In this document: in pieces, positions 21,701-33,159 of the stretch | How the letters are laid out: every line of letters starts with the position of its first letter | How positions within the stretch are numbered: the stretch's first letter is position 1 | From: Blastomussa wellsi | Lineage: Eukaryota; Cnidaria; Anthozoa; Scleractinia; Plerogyridae | Assembly: GCA_947652115.1 (NCBI GenBank) | Contig: OX393569.1 | Coordinates: 3,637,580-3,701,579, forward strand | Length of the DNA: 64,000 nucleotides | Direction: 5' to 3' | Made by a program: the position numbers and the translations under genes | Notes under the pieces: model-generated | The model's input: only the letters and a program-made list of their open reading frames with translations | Databases searched by the model: none | Told to the model about the DNA's origin: nothing

Positions 21701-24700
21701 AACATGGCGAAATCTATAGGTGCTCTAGCTAGCAAAACATTTTCGCCTACTATAATTTGAATTTTTTTCTCCCCCGCTGTCATTCTTCGCTGTGTGGCCG
21801 TGAAAACCGCTGGTTGTTTATTCCACTTTGGGATAATAATTTTTTTTCAGTTAGCAGGAGTTATATTTGTTCACGGCATGGTGTTGTTCAACTTCGACCA
21901 TGTTTAAGCTTCTCATACCGCCATAAACAGAAAAGGGAACCAGATATAATGACGGGTTGATATCAGTCATATCAGAACCTGTCCATATAGACAATTCAAC
22001 TTGTTTTCTACCTCAGGTGGATACCGTTCGTTCGATTTGTGTGGGAACATTCCCAAAGGAAAAAAGTGTATTTTTTTTTATATTTTTCTTGTAAACACAA
22101 CTAATCCAAGTTGATTCTAGCAAATAATTTCACATTTTTGTCAGTTACGAGTTCAAACTTTGCCTCGATTCCATAACATTTGTCTAATGCTGATAAAGCT
22201 TGCAGACATGTACCTTTCTCTACATTCAAACTTAACCCGTCTTTTTCACTTTAAAATTTAACATGGAATCTTTTGCGGTTTTAACTCAACCAAAGAAATT
22301 TCGATTGCTAAACGTTCCCTGAATTTCGGACTGGCGTACTTCCTAGCTCACGAGGAGTTTCTCGATTTCTAACAAGTTACTCTCAAGTTAAATTGGTGGT
22401 AAGTTTGAATTCTTGTATTACGGATTTGTCGAGCAAGTATTGGCCAAAAGTGCAATTAGTAGTATCAAACCATATGCCAGCGCTCGGTGCTAGCGCTCTG
22501 TAACATAAAATTTATTGGGTCATTAACTCGTATTCGGGCATGAAATAATTGCCGACGCTGAAAAGAAGATGCAAACATGTACAAAGTACCTGCTAAAGGC
22601 AACCGCGAGCAGGTATTTTTGTATTTGGGAATTTTGTGGGTTTTGCCATCCCACTTAAGATTTTAAGTATTTCCGTACAGCAGCCAATATTTGTACAAGT
22701 AAAGAAAAGTCCTTAAAGCATTTAAATTTGCAGGAGGACTCTTCTGCTCTCACAAGAATGGATCGCATGAAGAACGTAAGATTACTATTGCTGGTTCCCT
22801 ATGCAAATTTTTTGTCACTTTAAATGGAATTATTACCGTACTAAAAGCGATTAAATTTTAACAGTTGCGTACTTCAGACAGTGCTCGGAGCAAACATCGT
22901 CGTTTTAATGTTTGTATTAGTTTTAATCTACTTTTTTCCTTCTTCCTGCGGCCTCTAGGTGATGTTTTCGTGTACGCTGCCTCCCTGTTCACCGACAAGA
23001 AAGCAATCGAAAATTGCCAGAGAAAGGGAAAGGAAGAAGTCGCTGCAAAAAGGCAAGGACCGCTACAACATTGTAAAAGGGTTGGCAGAGGGCGTCGATG
23101 GGATTTCGTTTGAAAGTCTGCTTAAAAGGCGACATTACCTACGAGCGAGGAACAGCTATCTTATTTTGGAGCCTTTCGATGATTCAGAAGACTATAGTAA
23201 GTAAAAGCAAAACCTCATACAGTGAGCGTGCTACCCGGGGGGTGGGGTACTCCCCTATATTAGGTATATAGGTATGTGCCGCCCAAAAGGGTATGGTTTC
23301 GTTTCCTTTTATGGTCTGAAATTGGGTGTGGTTTTTTGGGTAACATTTATGAAAGCTTATAAACATATTTTTGTTCTCAGTAACTGGGACGAGTAACTGA
23401 TGAGAGAGAAAGAGAAATAGATAAAATATATCATTCTAGCTAAATGTTACATAGCGGGTGTAAAACGGGTTTATATTTTCAAGGTCAGGTCTGCAAACGG
23501 GTATGGATTTTTGAGGCCAGGTCTGAAAATGGGTGTGGAAAATAGCATACATTGGTCTGAAATAGGGTCTGGATTTGGCGATCCGGGCGGCACACCCCCA
23601 CCAAAAATTACAAGGAGTACCCCCCCTCCGGGGGCGTGCTAGCTATTTAATTGCTAGAAATGTAATTCAGTTAAGCTGCATTTTCATTCCAATTTTTTGC
23701 ACAAATGCGAGGTCTCCGGATCACAACTAAAAGGCACTCTTCAGCTGTGGACTAAATTTTTAGCCCGTGGACAACATTTTAAAATGTCCAAATATTTGTT
23801 GATGTGGTGAATTCTGAACTCAAAAACAAGGATGGGTATTTAAATTGGCGGATGTCCTTCTGTTATTTTCGTTTTAATGATTGTTGTAACTTCTAGCTGC
23901 GTAATGTTCCAAGCTTTAAACAATCTCGGAATTTGCTAAAAATGCAATAGTATTCTTGAAGTCGAAAACTCTCCTGAACCAGGCTGACAGAAGACCTTCT
24001 TTGGCCCTAATCTTGTTTAGTCAGGTTTGAAAGAGGGTCTTCGCAGGCACGTGTATCACTGTGCGTGTAAAAATAAATGGGCCATTTGTTTCGTTTCGAC
24101 AGTTTCGTTTTTTAGAGGCTGGCTTTTAAAGTAGACTTGGCAATGGCATTGTTGACCGTTTAAGAGTACCCATCAATATTGACAAGAATCCAAACCTAAA
24201 AGGGTGTTTGCAAGCTGGTGTATGTAAATGAATTTAAAATACTTTAAGTAACCAACGATTCATTCGCGAAGCAAATTATTAGGAAAAAATGTTCAAAAAT
24301 TCTAAATTGTAATTTTCGGATATTGTTAGAATTTTCAAATTTAGCCGCTATTAGCGTTCCAATATCCACAATCGGATGTAAAATGTATCTGAAGTTTCAA
24401 TTTTTGCAATGCCAAGCTTGTCAAGACCACACAAGATCTACCACTCCAGGGTATTCAACACAGAGAGATCAATGACTTCGCACTTTATTGATTTTTTAAA
24501 AATATATTTGAATATGTTTATTAATATAGTTAAGGTGATGGTCATGGTCGAAACCAAGATGGTGCTCCACAATCTTACAATCGACTGTATAGTAAAACTA
24601 CTCTGGTTTTGAGTTCATATAGATTTTAATAAAGTACTGTTTCGTAGGCCAACACGAAGTTGGCGCACTCATCAGTTAACATTAATCTCTGCTCTCGTTT

Positions 24701-25289
24701 CAGGAAAAGAAAGCACATTTCTTCCCCTGCAAGACATGTGGTATGAAGGATATTTTGCATTCGAATCTCTTTTGAGTCCAGCGCATTTTATTCGTCGTCG
24801 CGGAGAAAAGCTTCGTCTCCAGAAGTACGAGAGCTCGCACTTTTTTAAAGAAGACTCTAGCTTCAAGTTAACAAGGAAACGATGCATAGGTTAGTGTATT
24901 TTTCACCCCAGGTGAAAGAGTGGTCCAATTTCGATGCCTGGCATAAGTCATTGAGATGTATTCTTGGTAAAACAATTTAGTTTCATTGTCCCTTTCTCCA
25001 CCCAGGTGTATATAAATGATCCCCATTTTTGCTCTCACCCACCCCGAAATGACAGTAGTGTAGCAGCTACTGGTCTTCTAGTATAGCAGTTGTTATTGTT
25101 TTAGGGGCTAGGGACATTTTCCTGTTGTTTGTTTTTGGCTTTAATATTGCACATATCCGTGACAGCCTCTGTCTAAACGTCAATCCAAAAATTACTTGGG
25201 GGTCATTTCGGGGCTGGCGAGGGAAAAAATGGGAATCATTTCAGACCATTTCAGGATCGAGATCATTTCGGGTGCTATACAGTAACCCT

Positions 25290-25363
<74 letters not shown>

Positions 25364-28300
25364 TACTCAATTGACCACTCCCCATTGGGGCTTTTCAGGG
25401 CCAATGTAAACAAACAAACAAACAAATATTGTAAACAACACGAGCTACTGGTCAGAACGGTACTTGAACCCGCAACTAACGGATTTCAAGTCTAACGCTC
25501 TAACGACTCGGCCACACTGCCTACATAAAATATCCCATGCATCCACGAATAATTAACAAATACTCGTAGTCGGCCTAGCGGATCGAAAGCAGGAAAAGAC
25601 CGAAAAAGAAGTTGCGTCAGTATTTCGAAAACGCTCGGAAATAACGAACAATCAAATTCAGAAAATGAAAAACACGGGTCTTGTCCTTTTGGGTGACGAG
25701 CGTATTAAATAAACGCAAGAACGGAAAACGAACCACCCACTCAACCAAGATTATTTCTGTAAAGGCGGTGGCAAACGAGGACACATTGTTGCTCATGACG
25801 ATTTGTTGTGCGCGCAAACGCGGAAACATTTGTTGCGGACACAAAATGTTTCTGGATAAAAACAGAAACATTTTTGTGTCTCGGACACAAAATTTATGTC
25901 CGCAAGAATTTTGCGCCCGCGGGCAAACTGGGAAACATTTGTGTCGGCAACAAGGTGTCCGTCACAATGTGTCCTCGTTTGCCACCGCCTTAAGGTTTAG
26001 TACAAACAAAATAAATTTCAATTTTGTTGTTAAACTATTAAAAAAATTAACGAAAGTTTTAACAGCTTATAAACATGACCAAGAGAAAGTCATTTTCCCT
26101 TGACACACCTGCTTAAAATGAATCGATAAATATACGTAAAGGTGTCGGAAACGAGACAATTATAAGTCTGCTTGAATATCCGACCTATCAACTTTTTAAT
26201 TCCACAAGGATTTCTTCTCTACAATTTTCTTCTGGATCGCATGATCTTCTCTCTCCAACTAACTTCAGTGTTCATGAAACCTAAGCTATATTATTATAAG
26301 ATGATTGACATTTGGTATTTCGCCAATGTGAATAAATTAAAAAGAACTACATCTTATCTCGGATCACTTCTTGACTGTCCCTTTTAACATTCCGGAAATC
26401 CTACGGCTGATTATTTGTAAATCAACGTTGTTATCAACTTGAATATAATAAACGAAAAGATATAGTATACTATGAAAATATGTAAACACTCTTGGCGCAC
26501 AGTTCCCAACAAAGGCATGGAAAGAGGTGCATAAAACCTAAAATACAAGTTTGTGACCGTTTGCGACCAGTTTCGTCGGCATATTCCGTTCGCTGACTAA
26601 AGGGGTATTTGTCTGCATCAGAGAAATAGGCCTGGCAATGCTCAATAGACATGTAACAGTCGCCCACGATGACACTCGTCATATGTTGTTGCTCTTTGTC
26701 GAAAACAAATGATGAGCGACTTTTGGCAACAGGGCAATTTTATTTTCTAGCCTCACCTGAGCTCCAGGACCTCCAGGTGCCGCGAATATCTCCTGAGAAG
26801 TGCCCTTTTCTCCGAAAACATTATTAAAAGCAAACACAATCTGTGTCTGAAGCATTACAAAACAAGATGCAATTTTTTTTAAAAGGACGTTAATTGGCAA
26901 CGCCGTTTTCAAGACGCGGCTTCCACGTAAATTGGCGGGAAAACATTCCCGGTCGTGGGGACTGGAAAAGAAAAGTGGTTGCCTGGCTATTTATTGTTGT
27001 TTTTTTTTTACTTATACAGCAAATTGAGATGACGTTTTCATAAAAAAAAACTGAAAGAAAATAAAAAAAAGGAAAATAGGGATTAATTAGACAAACAAAT
27101 TACATTTTCGGATTTTAATAATTCTCAAAGTAATTATCAGCACGGTATAACAGCAGATTTTGCACTTGTATAATTCTACATATGTATGTTTTGTATATAT
27201 GACAACGTTATTGCAATTCGGTGTATTCGTCATTCATTGAATTTTTACTTTTAATATGATATTCTAGTTTGTTGTTCATCCAAATTCTCTGCATTTCAGC
27301 GTGTGTAAAGATGGGCTCGCGAGTCTGGGCAAGAGCAGAAAAAGGCTGTTTCCTACGAGGTATCGTTACAGCCATGGACGACGAAATTCACGTGCAGCTT
27401 GATAATGGCAAGAAGATAAAACACAAGAAAGATAACCCAGAATGCGTAGTAGCGGACGCGATGCCACACGTCGTGGAGGTAGAAATTGGTACAAGGGTTT
27501 TAGCCAAGTGGTACAATCGATTAGACACTTACTACCCAGGGACGGTAACTGCAATTCGTCGAAGTTTCTTTAACATAAGATTTGACGACGGAGACAAAGG
27601 TTGTAATGAGCTGAAAGAGTTAAGAATTCTAAGCCAAACAGGAACTGAACACGGTAAGCTTACTATACTCACTGGCGGATTTAGGGGAGGGGGTCGACCC
27701 CCCTCCCCCCCCCCCCCATGGGAGAAAGTTTTAAGGCTCGAAGGGCCAAAAATTTCTCGGGCCCCCTCCTTAAAAAGAAGTCTGAATCCGCCACTGTTAC
27801 TAGTAGCTGGACATAAACCCTAACAGATACTATTTTAATACCATTCCCTCCTGACCTTTCTCAGGGCCCTTTGTCCCTCTTAGCCGGCTAGACCTATGCA
27901 CTGGGAACAAGTGGCTCTGGGGACACATAATTTGATTGGCTAGAATCAAACAACAGGAGTCCAATCAAATCAACCGTTTTAAAATATCTTACAACAAAGG
28001 GATTTAAAACGGTTGATGTGATTGGAGTGCCTTTGTTGGATTCTCAATCGAATTATGTGTCCCCTCTAGCACAGGTCCAGCCGGTATAAGAGACTGAAAA
28101 TGTACTTTGGGGATATTTTACTTCGGGGAGTGGCTGCCTAATTTAGAGGTTCATGTATGAAGTTTTCGAAGGTGCGCAATGACCATAAAGGATTAATTGG
28201 CACGGCTAACATTGCTGATAACTTTAGCCGTGCCACTTTATCTTTTGTTATTAGCCTATTATATCAAAATCCCCACATTTAGAATTAACCTTTGTAATGT

Positions 28301-31300
28301 AACTTTAGAGTCTGTCTATGTAACACCCTCAAGAAGGAAGGCCGTGCCTTCCGAAATATTGGAATACATTTCTCCACACTGTTCAATCACATTCAGCCTT
28401 GTGAATGGATCCTTTATAGTAGACGATCCAGTATTTCTGTTTTGTCACGGTGGACCTCGCAAATTTACTCTCATTTTCAATACAAAGATCTTCCAACGTA
28501 AACGGAGGACATGGTATCCAAAAGTATTGTCATTTTGTCATTTTATTTAGGCGGAAAATCGCTCCCTCCTTGGTCATCCTTGGACGGAATTCCTCGCATT
28601 GAAGGGGGATTGTGCATCGACTACGGAGACGCCATAACAGCAGCTCCCAGACTCCCTATCCGGCAAACAAATGAAAAAATAACGATAGCCAATGACACAA
28701 TTTCTCCGCGTGATTCACCTGTGGAACGTATCTCCAGTCCGTTGGAACACGAGCACACGGCAGAACTTGAGGATAACGAACACTTGGGAGATCACATGGA
28801 GAATCACGATGAAAGCGAACATACTAATCACCAAGACGACAATGTGTTCGGCTTTGTAAACAGCTACCATTACCTCACGCCGGATATTTACGGAGGGGAG
28901 CCGAGAAATCCGAGTCAGGTCAGCGGCAGCTCCAGTGACAGTGGTTACCACGGCAACAATCACAATCGACAAAGGAAAATCGGTGTGTGGAGGGCAACCA
29001 ATTGTGAGTGCATGCTTTGGTAACGTGCTTGCAAAGAATCGTTCATTTTTACTTACAAGAAAGATCGTCATCTCGGACTTTCCTTATCTTCGTGCGTATA
29101 CCATGATTGTTCTATCCTTTCTTTCGTCATTAACCGATTCTGTAGCAGTATAGCTCTGATTTACTATTTAATTCTTTCTTGTTCAGGAGGCGCGGTGGCG
29201 TAATGGTTTGCGCGATGAACTCCGGATCGAGCGGTCCGGGTTCGAGCCCTGGCCGGGGCACTGCGTTGTGTTCTCGGGCAAGATACTTTACTCTCACAGT
29301 GCCTCTCTCCGCCCAGGAGTGTAAATTTGTGCCGGCGAAATAATGCTGGGTGGTAACCCTGCGATGGACTAGCATCCCATCCAGGGGGGAGTGAGTAGAA
29401 ATATTCCTAGTCGCTTAATGCTACTGAAATCGGAATAAGCTCCGCGGCAGTTTGGGCCACTAGGCTCGAGGCTCGGGTCCTGTTTTTTGTTTCGTATGAC
29501 AGTTTTGTTTTTCAGTTCTTCGCAAATTATCCACCTTCGTTCTATCGTCGCCTTTCTTTATGGTCGCTAGCATGCATTCTGTCCACCGCAATATTATCTA
29601 CGTACCACTTTTCCGCTCGCACTAAGTCTAACTTGCCTTCTTCTCTCGTCTTTTCTATCTCTTGTTCTCCAGCTCAACATAACGTGTTCGGCTGTGGGAA
29701 TAGCCCCCAGTTCCTCTCTCCCTTGAGCTATCTCTCGCACCTGCACGTCCCAGGCCTTTCCGGTATCTCCGATGTTGAGCGTAACCTTAGTGAGTTGAGT
29801 GTCACTTCCAGTGTTGACAGCGGTTTCAAAGGCAGCGGTCATTCCTTCCGTCTACGAGATAAATCTCCTGTCAGATGTAAGTGTACTGAATGACCATGCA
29901 CGAGCACTGCACGTGACCGTTAGCTTATTCATCACGTGTGATACTGACTTTTGACCCGACAACTACGTATTTCGCATAAAACTGCATTTGCAATCTGTGG
30001 GGACACGTCCTGTTATAGTATTCTCTCTTTCTTTCATCGACTTTACACTCTTGTCAGTAAAATTAATAAACTTATTCTGTGATTTTCAAGTTTGATAATA
30101 TATTGTTTAGCTATTTGCACTAAACAAGGCGTGGGAAAAGAGAGTCATCGTGATGTTTCTTGGGCGAGCAAATGTGCGGGAACAAATGTAAAAATGTTAA
30201 CTGTGCTACCCACGTAACACGGAAGAGCTCTTCAAGAGCTCGTTAGGAAATGTACGTGCCAAGAGAACGAATTGGAATTTATAGTGTTGTTTTTTTATGG
30301 AAGGAGGAAATCCGGAGAACCCAGTGAAAAACCCTTGGTGCAAGAGAACGAACAAAAAACTCAACCATAGGTTAACAAAACATTTGCTGTCCAAACTTGC
30401 AAGGAAACATTTGCTGGAGACATAAATGTTTTTGAAAACATATCAGACACACTTGTTTCTGTCTCCGATACAAATTTTGTGTCCCCAACAAATGTTGTGC
30501 GTGAGGGGAAACAAGAAAACATTTGTGTCAGCAACAATGTCTTCGTTTGCCATGATGTTCGGATTCAAAGCACGTACAGTATTTCATATGTTGCATATTT
30601 CACGACAAATCTTTTCAAATCAGCCCAAAACCTACCCCTGGTAATCCATCCAACCTCAATACCCAATGTTAAACGTAAACTTTCAATGTCTTGATGCCAT
30701 TTTTTTTTCTAGGCCCTGGCCGGGCTGTACCCGTGTCCCAAATTCAAGACCACTCGTGGAAAACAGAACGACAACACGAAGCAGAAGAGGGGATACAAGA
30801 AATCGAGAACTCAGACGATCTTAATGGAGAACTTCCCAGTGGGCCGATAGGTTTGTGAACAAAGGTCTTGAATATGGAAGGCACAAGGGTGATGATTGCG
30901 ACCGTCGTGTTAAAGTTTAATTTATTTAATTTTCCTGCAGTATGCCGAAACATTGCAACTCCAAGTTGTCAGAACCTGATTTTTCTTCGCGTTATTAACA
31001 CATTGTCAAGTAGAGAAGTTATGCAAAGCGATCTAACTGTGCCCTCCAGTATACCGTCTGGTGTACAGAAAGTACGCATCTCATGTAGCATTCTCCCCTT
31101 CCCCTCCACCAGAGTTAGTGGAGGGAGACCTCCTCCACTAACTCTGCCTCCACCTTTAACTGCTGGCAGATTGCTTATACAATATTCTTCAATAGGTATT
31201 GTTCTAAAATAGACTTTTTTCCTCTCTATCTTTATTGGAAAGGTCTGGAAACAGTTATTTGACTTAGCCCGCTTATGAGATCAGAGAAAAGCCACTGCAG

Positions 31301-31614
31301 CCACGGATGGTGCCAACACCATTTGTATTCTCGTTTTCATGGTGAGGCATTCTAGTAACCTCGGCGTACTTCTGAAACAAACCATCCCAGGTTTCATAGA
31401 AATTCCACCCGGTACCATGGAAACAGGCAGCCATCAAAATTGTACACGGTCTACTGGAAACAAATAGTCTTTGCATTAAGCCGTCAAAGTCGTGCAGATT
31501 GAACTCTGTTGTTGGGTACAGCACAGATGAGATGTAAAAAATCATATATTTTTTCTAAAGTTGACAGGCGACATGGAGGATAAAGACGAGCAAATCGTTG
31601 AAGTTATGAAATAG
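18733..31614 (+). CDS. Beta-trefoil (AbfB-like) plus tandem Tudor-like protein, multi-exon
   Basis: Exons linked by GT-AG signals and phase: 18733..18888 (5' limit uncertain), 22734..22775, 22959..23196, 24704..24889, 27300..27653, 28255..28497, 28551..28982, 29673..29876, 30713..30850, 30941..31195, 31568..31614 (stop TAG). The product is about 760 aa. Exons 3-4 encode a Lys/Arg-rich stretch and then two repeats of the pattern FESLL....(Y/F)(L/I)R..., namely GISFESLLKRRHYLRAR and GYFAFESLLSPAHFIRR. This pattern is like AbfB-type beta-trefoil repeats, usually carbohydrate-binding. Exon 5 encodes two Tudor-like (DUF4537-type) repeats, GSRVWARAEKGCFLRG and GTRVLAKWYNRLDTYYPG. The remaining exons are Ser/Pro/Asp/His-rich; two share NVFG...SS.DSG(Y/F). 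No signal peptide is seen. The combination is unfamiliar; I infer an intracellular reader or adaptor role only from the Tudor folds. Confidence 0.78.
20575..20850 (-). mobile_element. tRNA-derived SINE, family B (old copy)
   Basis: Diverged minus-strand copy of the element at 29186-29460: GGCCCATCAGGCCG..., CCCATTTATACACTTG.GTAGAGAGAG, and a tRNA-like head with CTGGAACCCTGACCGC. It sits in the large first intron of the Tudor-type gene. Confidence 0.6.
21256..21550 (+). mobile_element. tRNA-derived SINE, family C
   Basis: tRNA-like head with A box (TTTGCTCAGTTGGTAGGGCG) and B box (GGGTTCGATTCCC), a unique body, and a 3' end of TAAATAAAGGTATAAAGGTA repeats. It is not shared with families A or B. 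Confidence 0.65.
21551..22733. other. Intron sequence without recognised features
   Basis: AT-rich intron upstream of the 42-nt exon of the Tudor-type gene. No ORF with domain similarity and no clear repeats. Confidence 0.4.
23229..23640. repeat. MITE with CCCGGGGGGTGGGGTACTCC termini
   Basis: Inverted termini: TACCCGGGGGGTGGGGTACTC at the left and GAGTACCCCCCCTCCGGGGG at the right, enclosing about 410 bp. Internal GGTCTGAAA...GGGT(G/A)TGG motifs repeat four or more times. Located in an intron. Confidence 0.75.
23641..24703. other. Intron, no recognised features
   Basis: AT-rich intron between trefoil exons. The only long ORF (24409-24612) has no family resemblance. Confidence 0.4.
25291..25363. 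repeat. (TAA)n microsatellite
   Basis: About 73 bp of uninterrupted TAA repeats inside an intron, next to a SINE at 25380-25530. Confidence 0.97.
25380..25530 (-). mobile_element. tRNA-derived SINE, family D
   Basis: On the minus strand: A box TGGCCGAGTCGTTAGAGCG and B box GGGTTCAAGTACC in a serine/leucine-tRNA-like context. It is followed on its 3' side by TTTGTTTGTTTG and the (TAA)n tract, which may be the SINE tail. Confidence 0.55.
25762..25991. repeat. Palindromic MITE with perfect 28-bp termini
   Basis: The left end starts AAGGCGGTGGCAAACGAGG and the right end is its exact reverse complement over 28 bp, ending CGTTTGCCACCGCCTT. The interior is also quasi-palindromic, with (G/C)GGACACAAAAT and GAAACATTTGTG motifs on both arms. 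A diverged relative is at 30395-30560. Confidence 0.8.
26000..27299. other. Intron, no recognised features
   Basis: AT-rich intron before the Tudor exon. Open frames at 26470-26912 on the minus strand show no domain. Confidence 0.4.
27670..27796. repeat. Small MITE with TGGCGGATTTA termini
   Basis: Left CACTGGCGGATTTAGG and right CTGAATCCGCCACTG are inverted copies. The interior is a C/G-rich homopolymer and a GGGCCAAAAATTTCTCGGGCC foldback. It begins 17 bp after the Tudor-exon donor. Confidence 0.7.
27882..28085. repeat. Palindromic MITE, about 204 bp
   Basis: Inverted arms: AGCCGGCTAGACCT at the left against AGGTCCAGCCGG at the right, then GGGGACACATAATT against AATTATGTGTCCCC, and AACCGTTTTAAA against TTTAAAACGGTT around a 19-bp centre. 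Confidence 0.8.
29186..29460 (+). mobile_element. tRNA-derived SINE, family B
   Basis: Head with A box (GGTGGCGTAATGGTTTGCGCG) one base longer than usual and B box (GGGTTCGAGCCC), then a conserved body GTGCCTCTCTCCGCCCAGGAG and ACCCTGCGATGGACTAGCAT. Copies in the same window at 20575, 50055 (partial) and 60911 confirm a family. Confidence 0.75.
30395..30560. repeat. Decayed copy of the 25762-25991 foldback family
   Basis: It shares GAAACATTTG, ACAAATTTTGTGTCC, AAAACATTTGTGTC.GCAACAA and CTTCGTTTGCCA blocks in the same order as the element at 25762. Confidence 0.55.
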
Positions 31615-31615
31615 A

Positions 31616-31703
31616 TATAATTTGGTTTTATCAACTGGGTTGATAATGTCAATTGGCCACCGTAAAGAGACATTATCAACCCAGTTGATAAAACCAAATT
31701 ATA
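31616..31703. repeat. Perfect 35-bp inverted repeat, Penelope-like terminal sequence
   Basis: Arms 31616-31650 and 31669-31703 are exact reverse complements around an 18-bp spacer (AATTGGCCACCGTAAAGA). One arm plus spacer also occurs at about 17257-17300. It starts two bases after the stop codon of the Tudor-type gene. Confidence 0.85.
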
Positions 31704-31712
31704 TTGTTATAC

Positions 31713-31757
<45 letters not shown>

Positions 31758-33159
31758 CTATTCATTTATGAAATAGATAGTCCGCTTCACACAAAAGGCG
31801 ACTATGAAACTCAGACAAAAAGAATGGTCAACAGTAACCAGCAGCACAAAGCTTCTAACGATAAATTGCCTTAGTAAAACCGACGTTTTATTAAGCACCA
31901 TTGCTTTGCGAGTTGCACAAGATTCTAGAAGTTAATAAGGTGAGGCATCACCCAAAAAGTTAATGTAAGAATTAGAAGCAAGCCAAAAATAATGGAGATT
32001 ACTACACGCTAGCAAACAGGATGCGTAGGCCGAGATTTTTATTCATCAGCTGGGAAGAAGCTCAAAGAATGACCAGTAAGGTTGTGAATAAAAAACCATA
32101 AAAAAATTTGTTTATCATATAATTTTAGCATGATAGTAGAACTATATATTTCTTAAAATAAACAAATATTTATTTAACATGATGAAGACACACTTGTTTT
32201 CATTGTGATTCAACGTTTAAAATTCTCGTCTACTGCACAAATTACCATACATGCTAAGTGGTGTATGCATGTTAAACCATACTGTAAATAAACAAACAGT
32301 ATATACAATTTTACGATTTCTGTTGGAATTTCTCTTGTGTTCACTGATCGAGTGCTATGGTTGATAAGAGAAAAGAACCATGGTGTTTTTTCAAACAGGT
32401 CATCGGAGCCGAGCTAACAAAATTTGCTATATGTCGTCGGGACATTTTTGGTGAAATATCCGGCGAAGAACTCGTTTTCTTCACTCCTGATTCCACTTAA
32501 GTCTTTAATATGTAGAACGTCACTGGCATGGTCTATAACATGTGGAACACGGAAACATATATGGTCGCTATGATAGTAAGGTAGAGCAGAGTAGATTGGA
32601 GTGGAGCTAGTCAAGCAGAGAAGAGCAGAGCAAAGTACGGTAGGGTAGGGTCGGGTAGAGAAGAGCAGGACAGAGCAGAGTAGAGTAGAGCAAATTAAGC
32701 AGAGAAGAGCAGAGCAAAGTACAGTAGGGTGGTGTCGGGTACAGCAGAGCGGAGCAGAGTAGAGTAGAGGAGAGCAGTGTTGTCACAATATCACACATAA
32801 TGTAACAGGTGGACAGAGAAGTCAAAAGTTTTATTTGTAAGACTTTTGACATTAATTTTTCTTCTGCTAAAATAAATAAATTATTGACTCCTACTTTTTG
32901 TCATCTTTAGAAGGAAAGGTAAAGTCGAGGTTAAAGGATAACCGACAAACTTGATACGTAAGTCGATTTAGGAAAGAAATACGTTTGTGTCCAGCACAAG
33001 CCGTCCGACATAGCCTCCTTGGCATTGAGTAACAAATATTGGATGACGGAGAAGCGTTGCATAACGACGAAAATGAACGACTGTAAAGAGGACTTTGAGA
33101 GATGTCGACTTCTTCCAGCGGAAGTGAAAATAACAACCTGCTTGTTGGTGTTGAAGTAT
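31704..33159. other. Convergent 3' intergenic region
   Basis: Lies between two converging genes. A minus-strand AATAAA (32830-32835) about 330 bp after the sialyltransferase stop is a candidate poly(A) signal. The region also holds a purine repeat. Confidence 0.4.
32593..32780. repeat. Purine-rich tandem repeat, about 84-bp period
   Basis: Two units starting AAGCAGAGAAGAGCAGAGCA at 32613 and 32697, themselves built of (GTAGAGCAGA)-like short repeats. The strands are strongly purine/pyrimidine asymmetric. Confidence 0.75.

Noticed and set aside
22959..23113. Overlapping ORF in a second frame (22865-23113)
   Set aside because: The phase of flanking exons and the trefoil motif select the frame beginning GTG at 22959.
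28197..28550. 117-codon ORF starting with a hydrophobic MARLTLLITLAVPLYLLLL segment, resembling a signal peptide
   Set aside because: The hydrophobic part is intron: a good acceptor at 28253-28254 and donor at 28498 define an internal exon (28255-28497) in phase with its neighbours.
31273..31545. 90-codon minus-strand ORF, first considered a possible sialyltransferase exon
   Set aside because: It lies beyond the sialyltransferase stop codon at 33160 and has no sialylmotif; the gene is complete without it.
32414..32852. Minus-strand ORFs rich in Leu/Ser/Tyr
   Set aside because: They translate the purine tandem repeat at 32593-32780.
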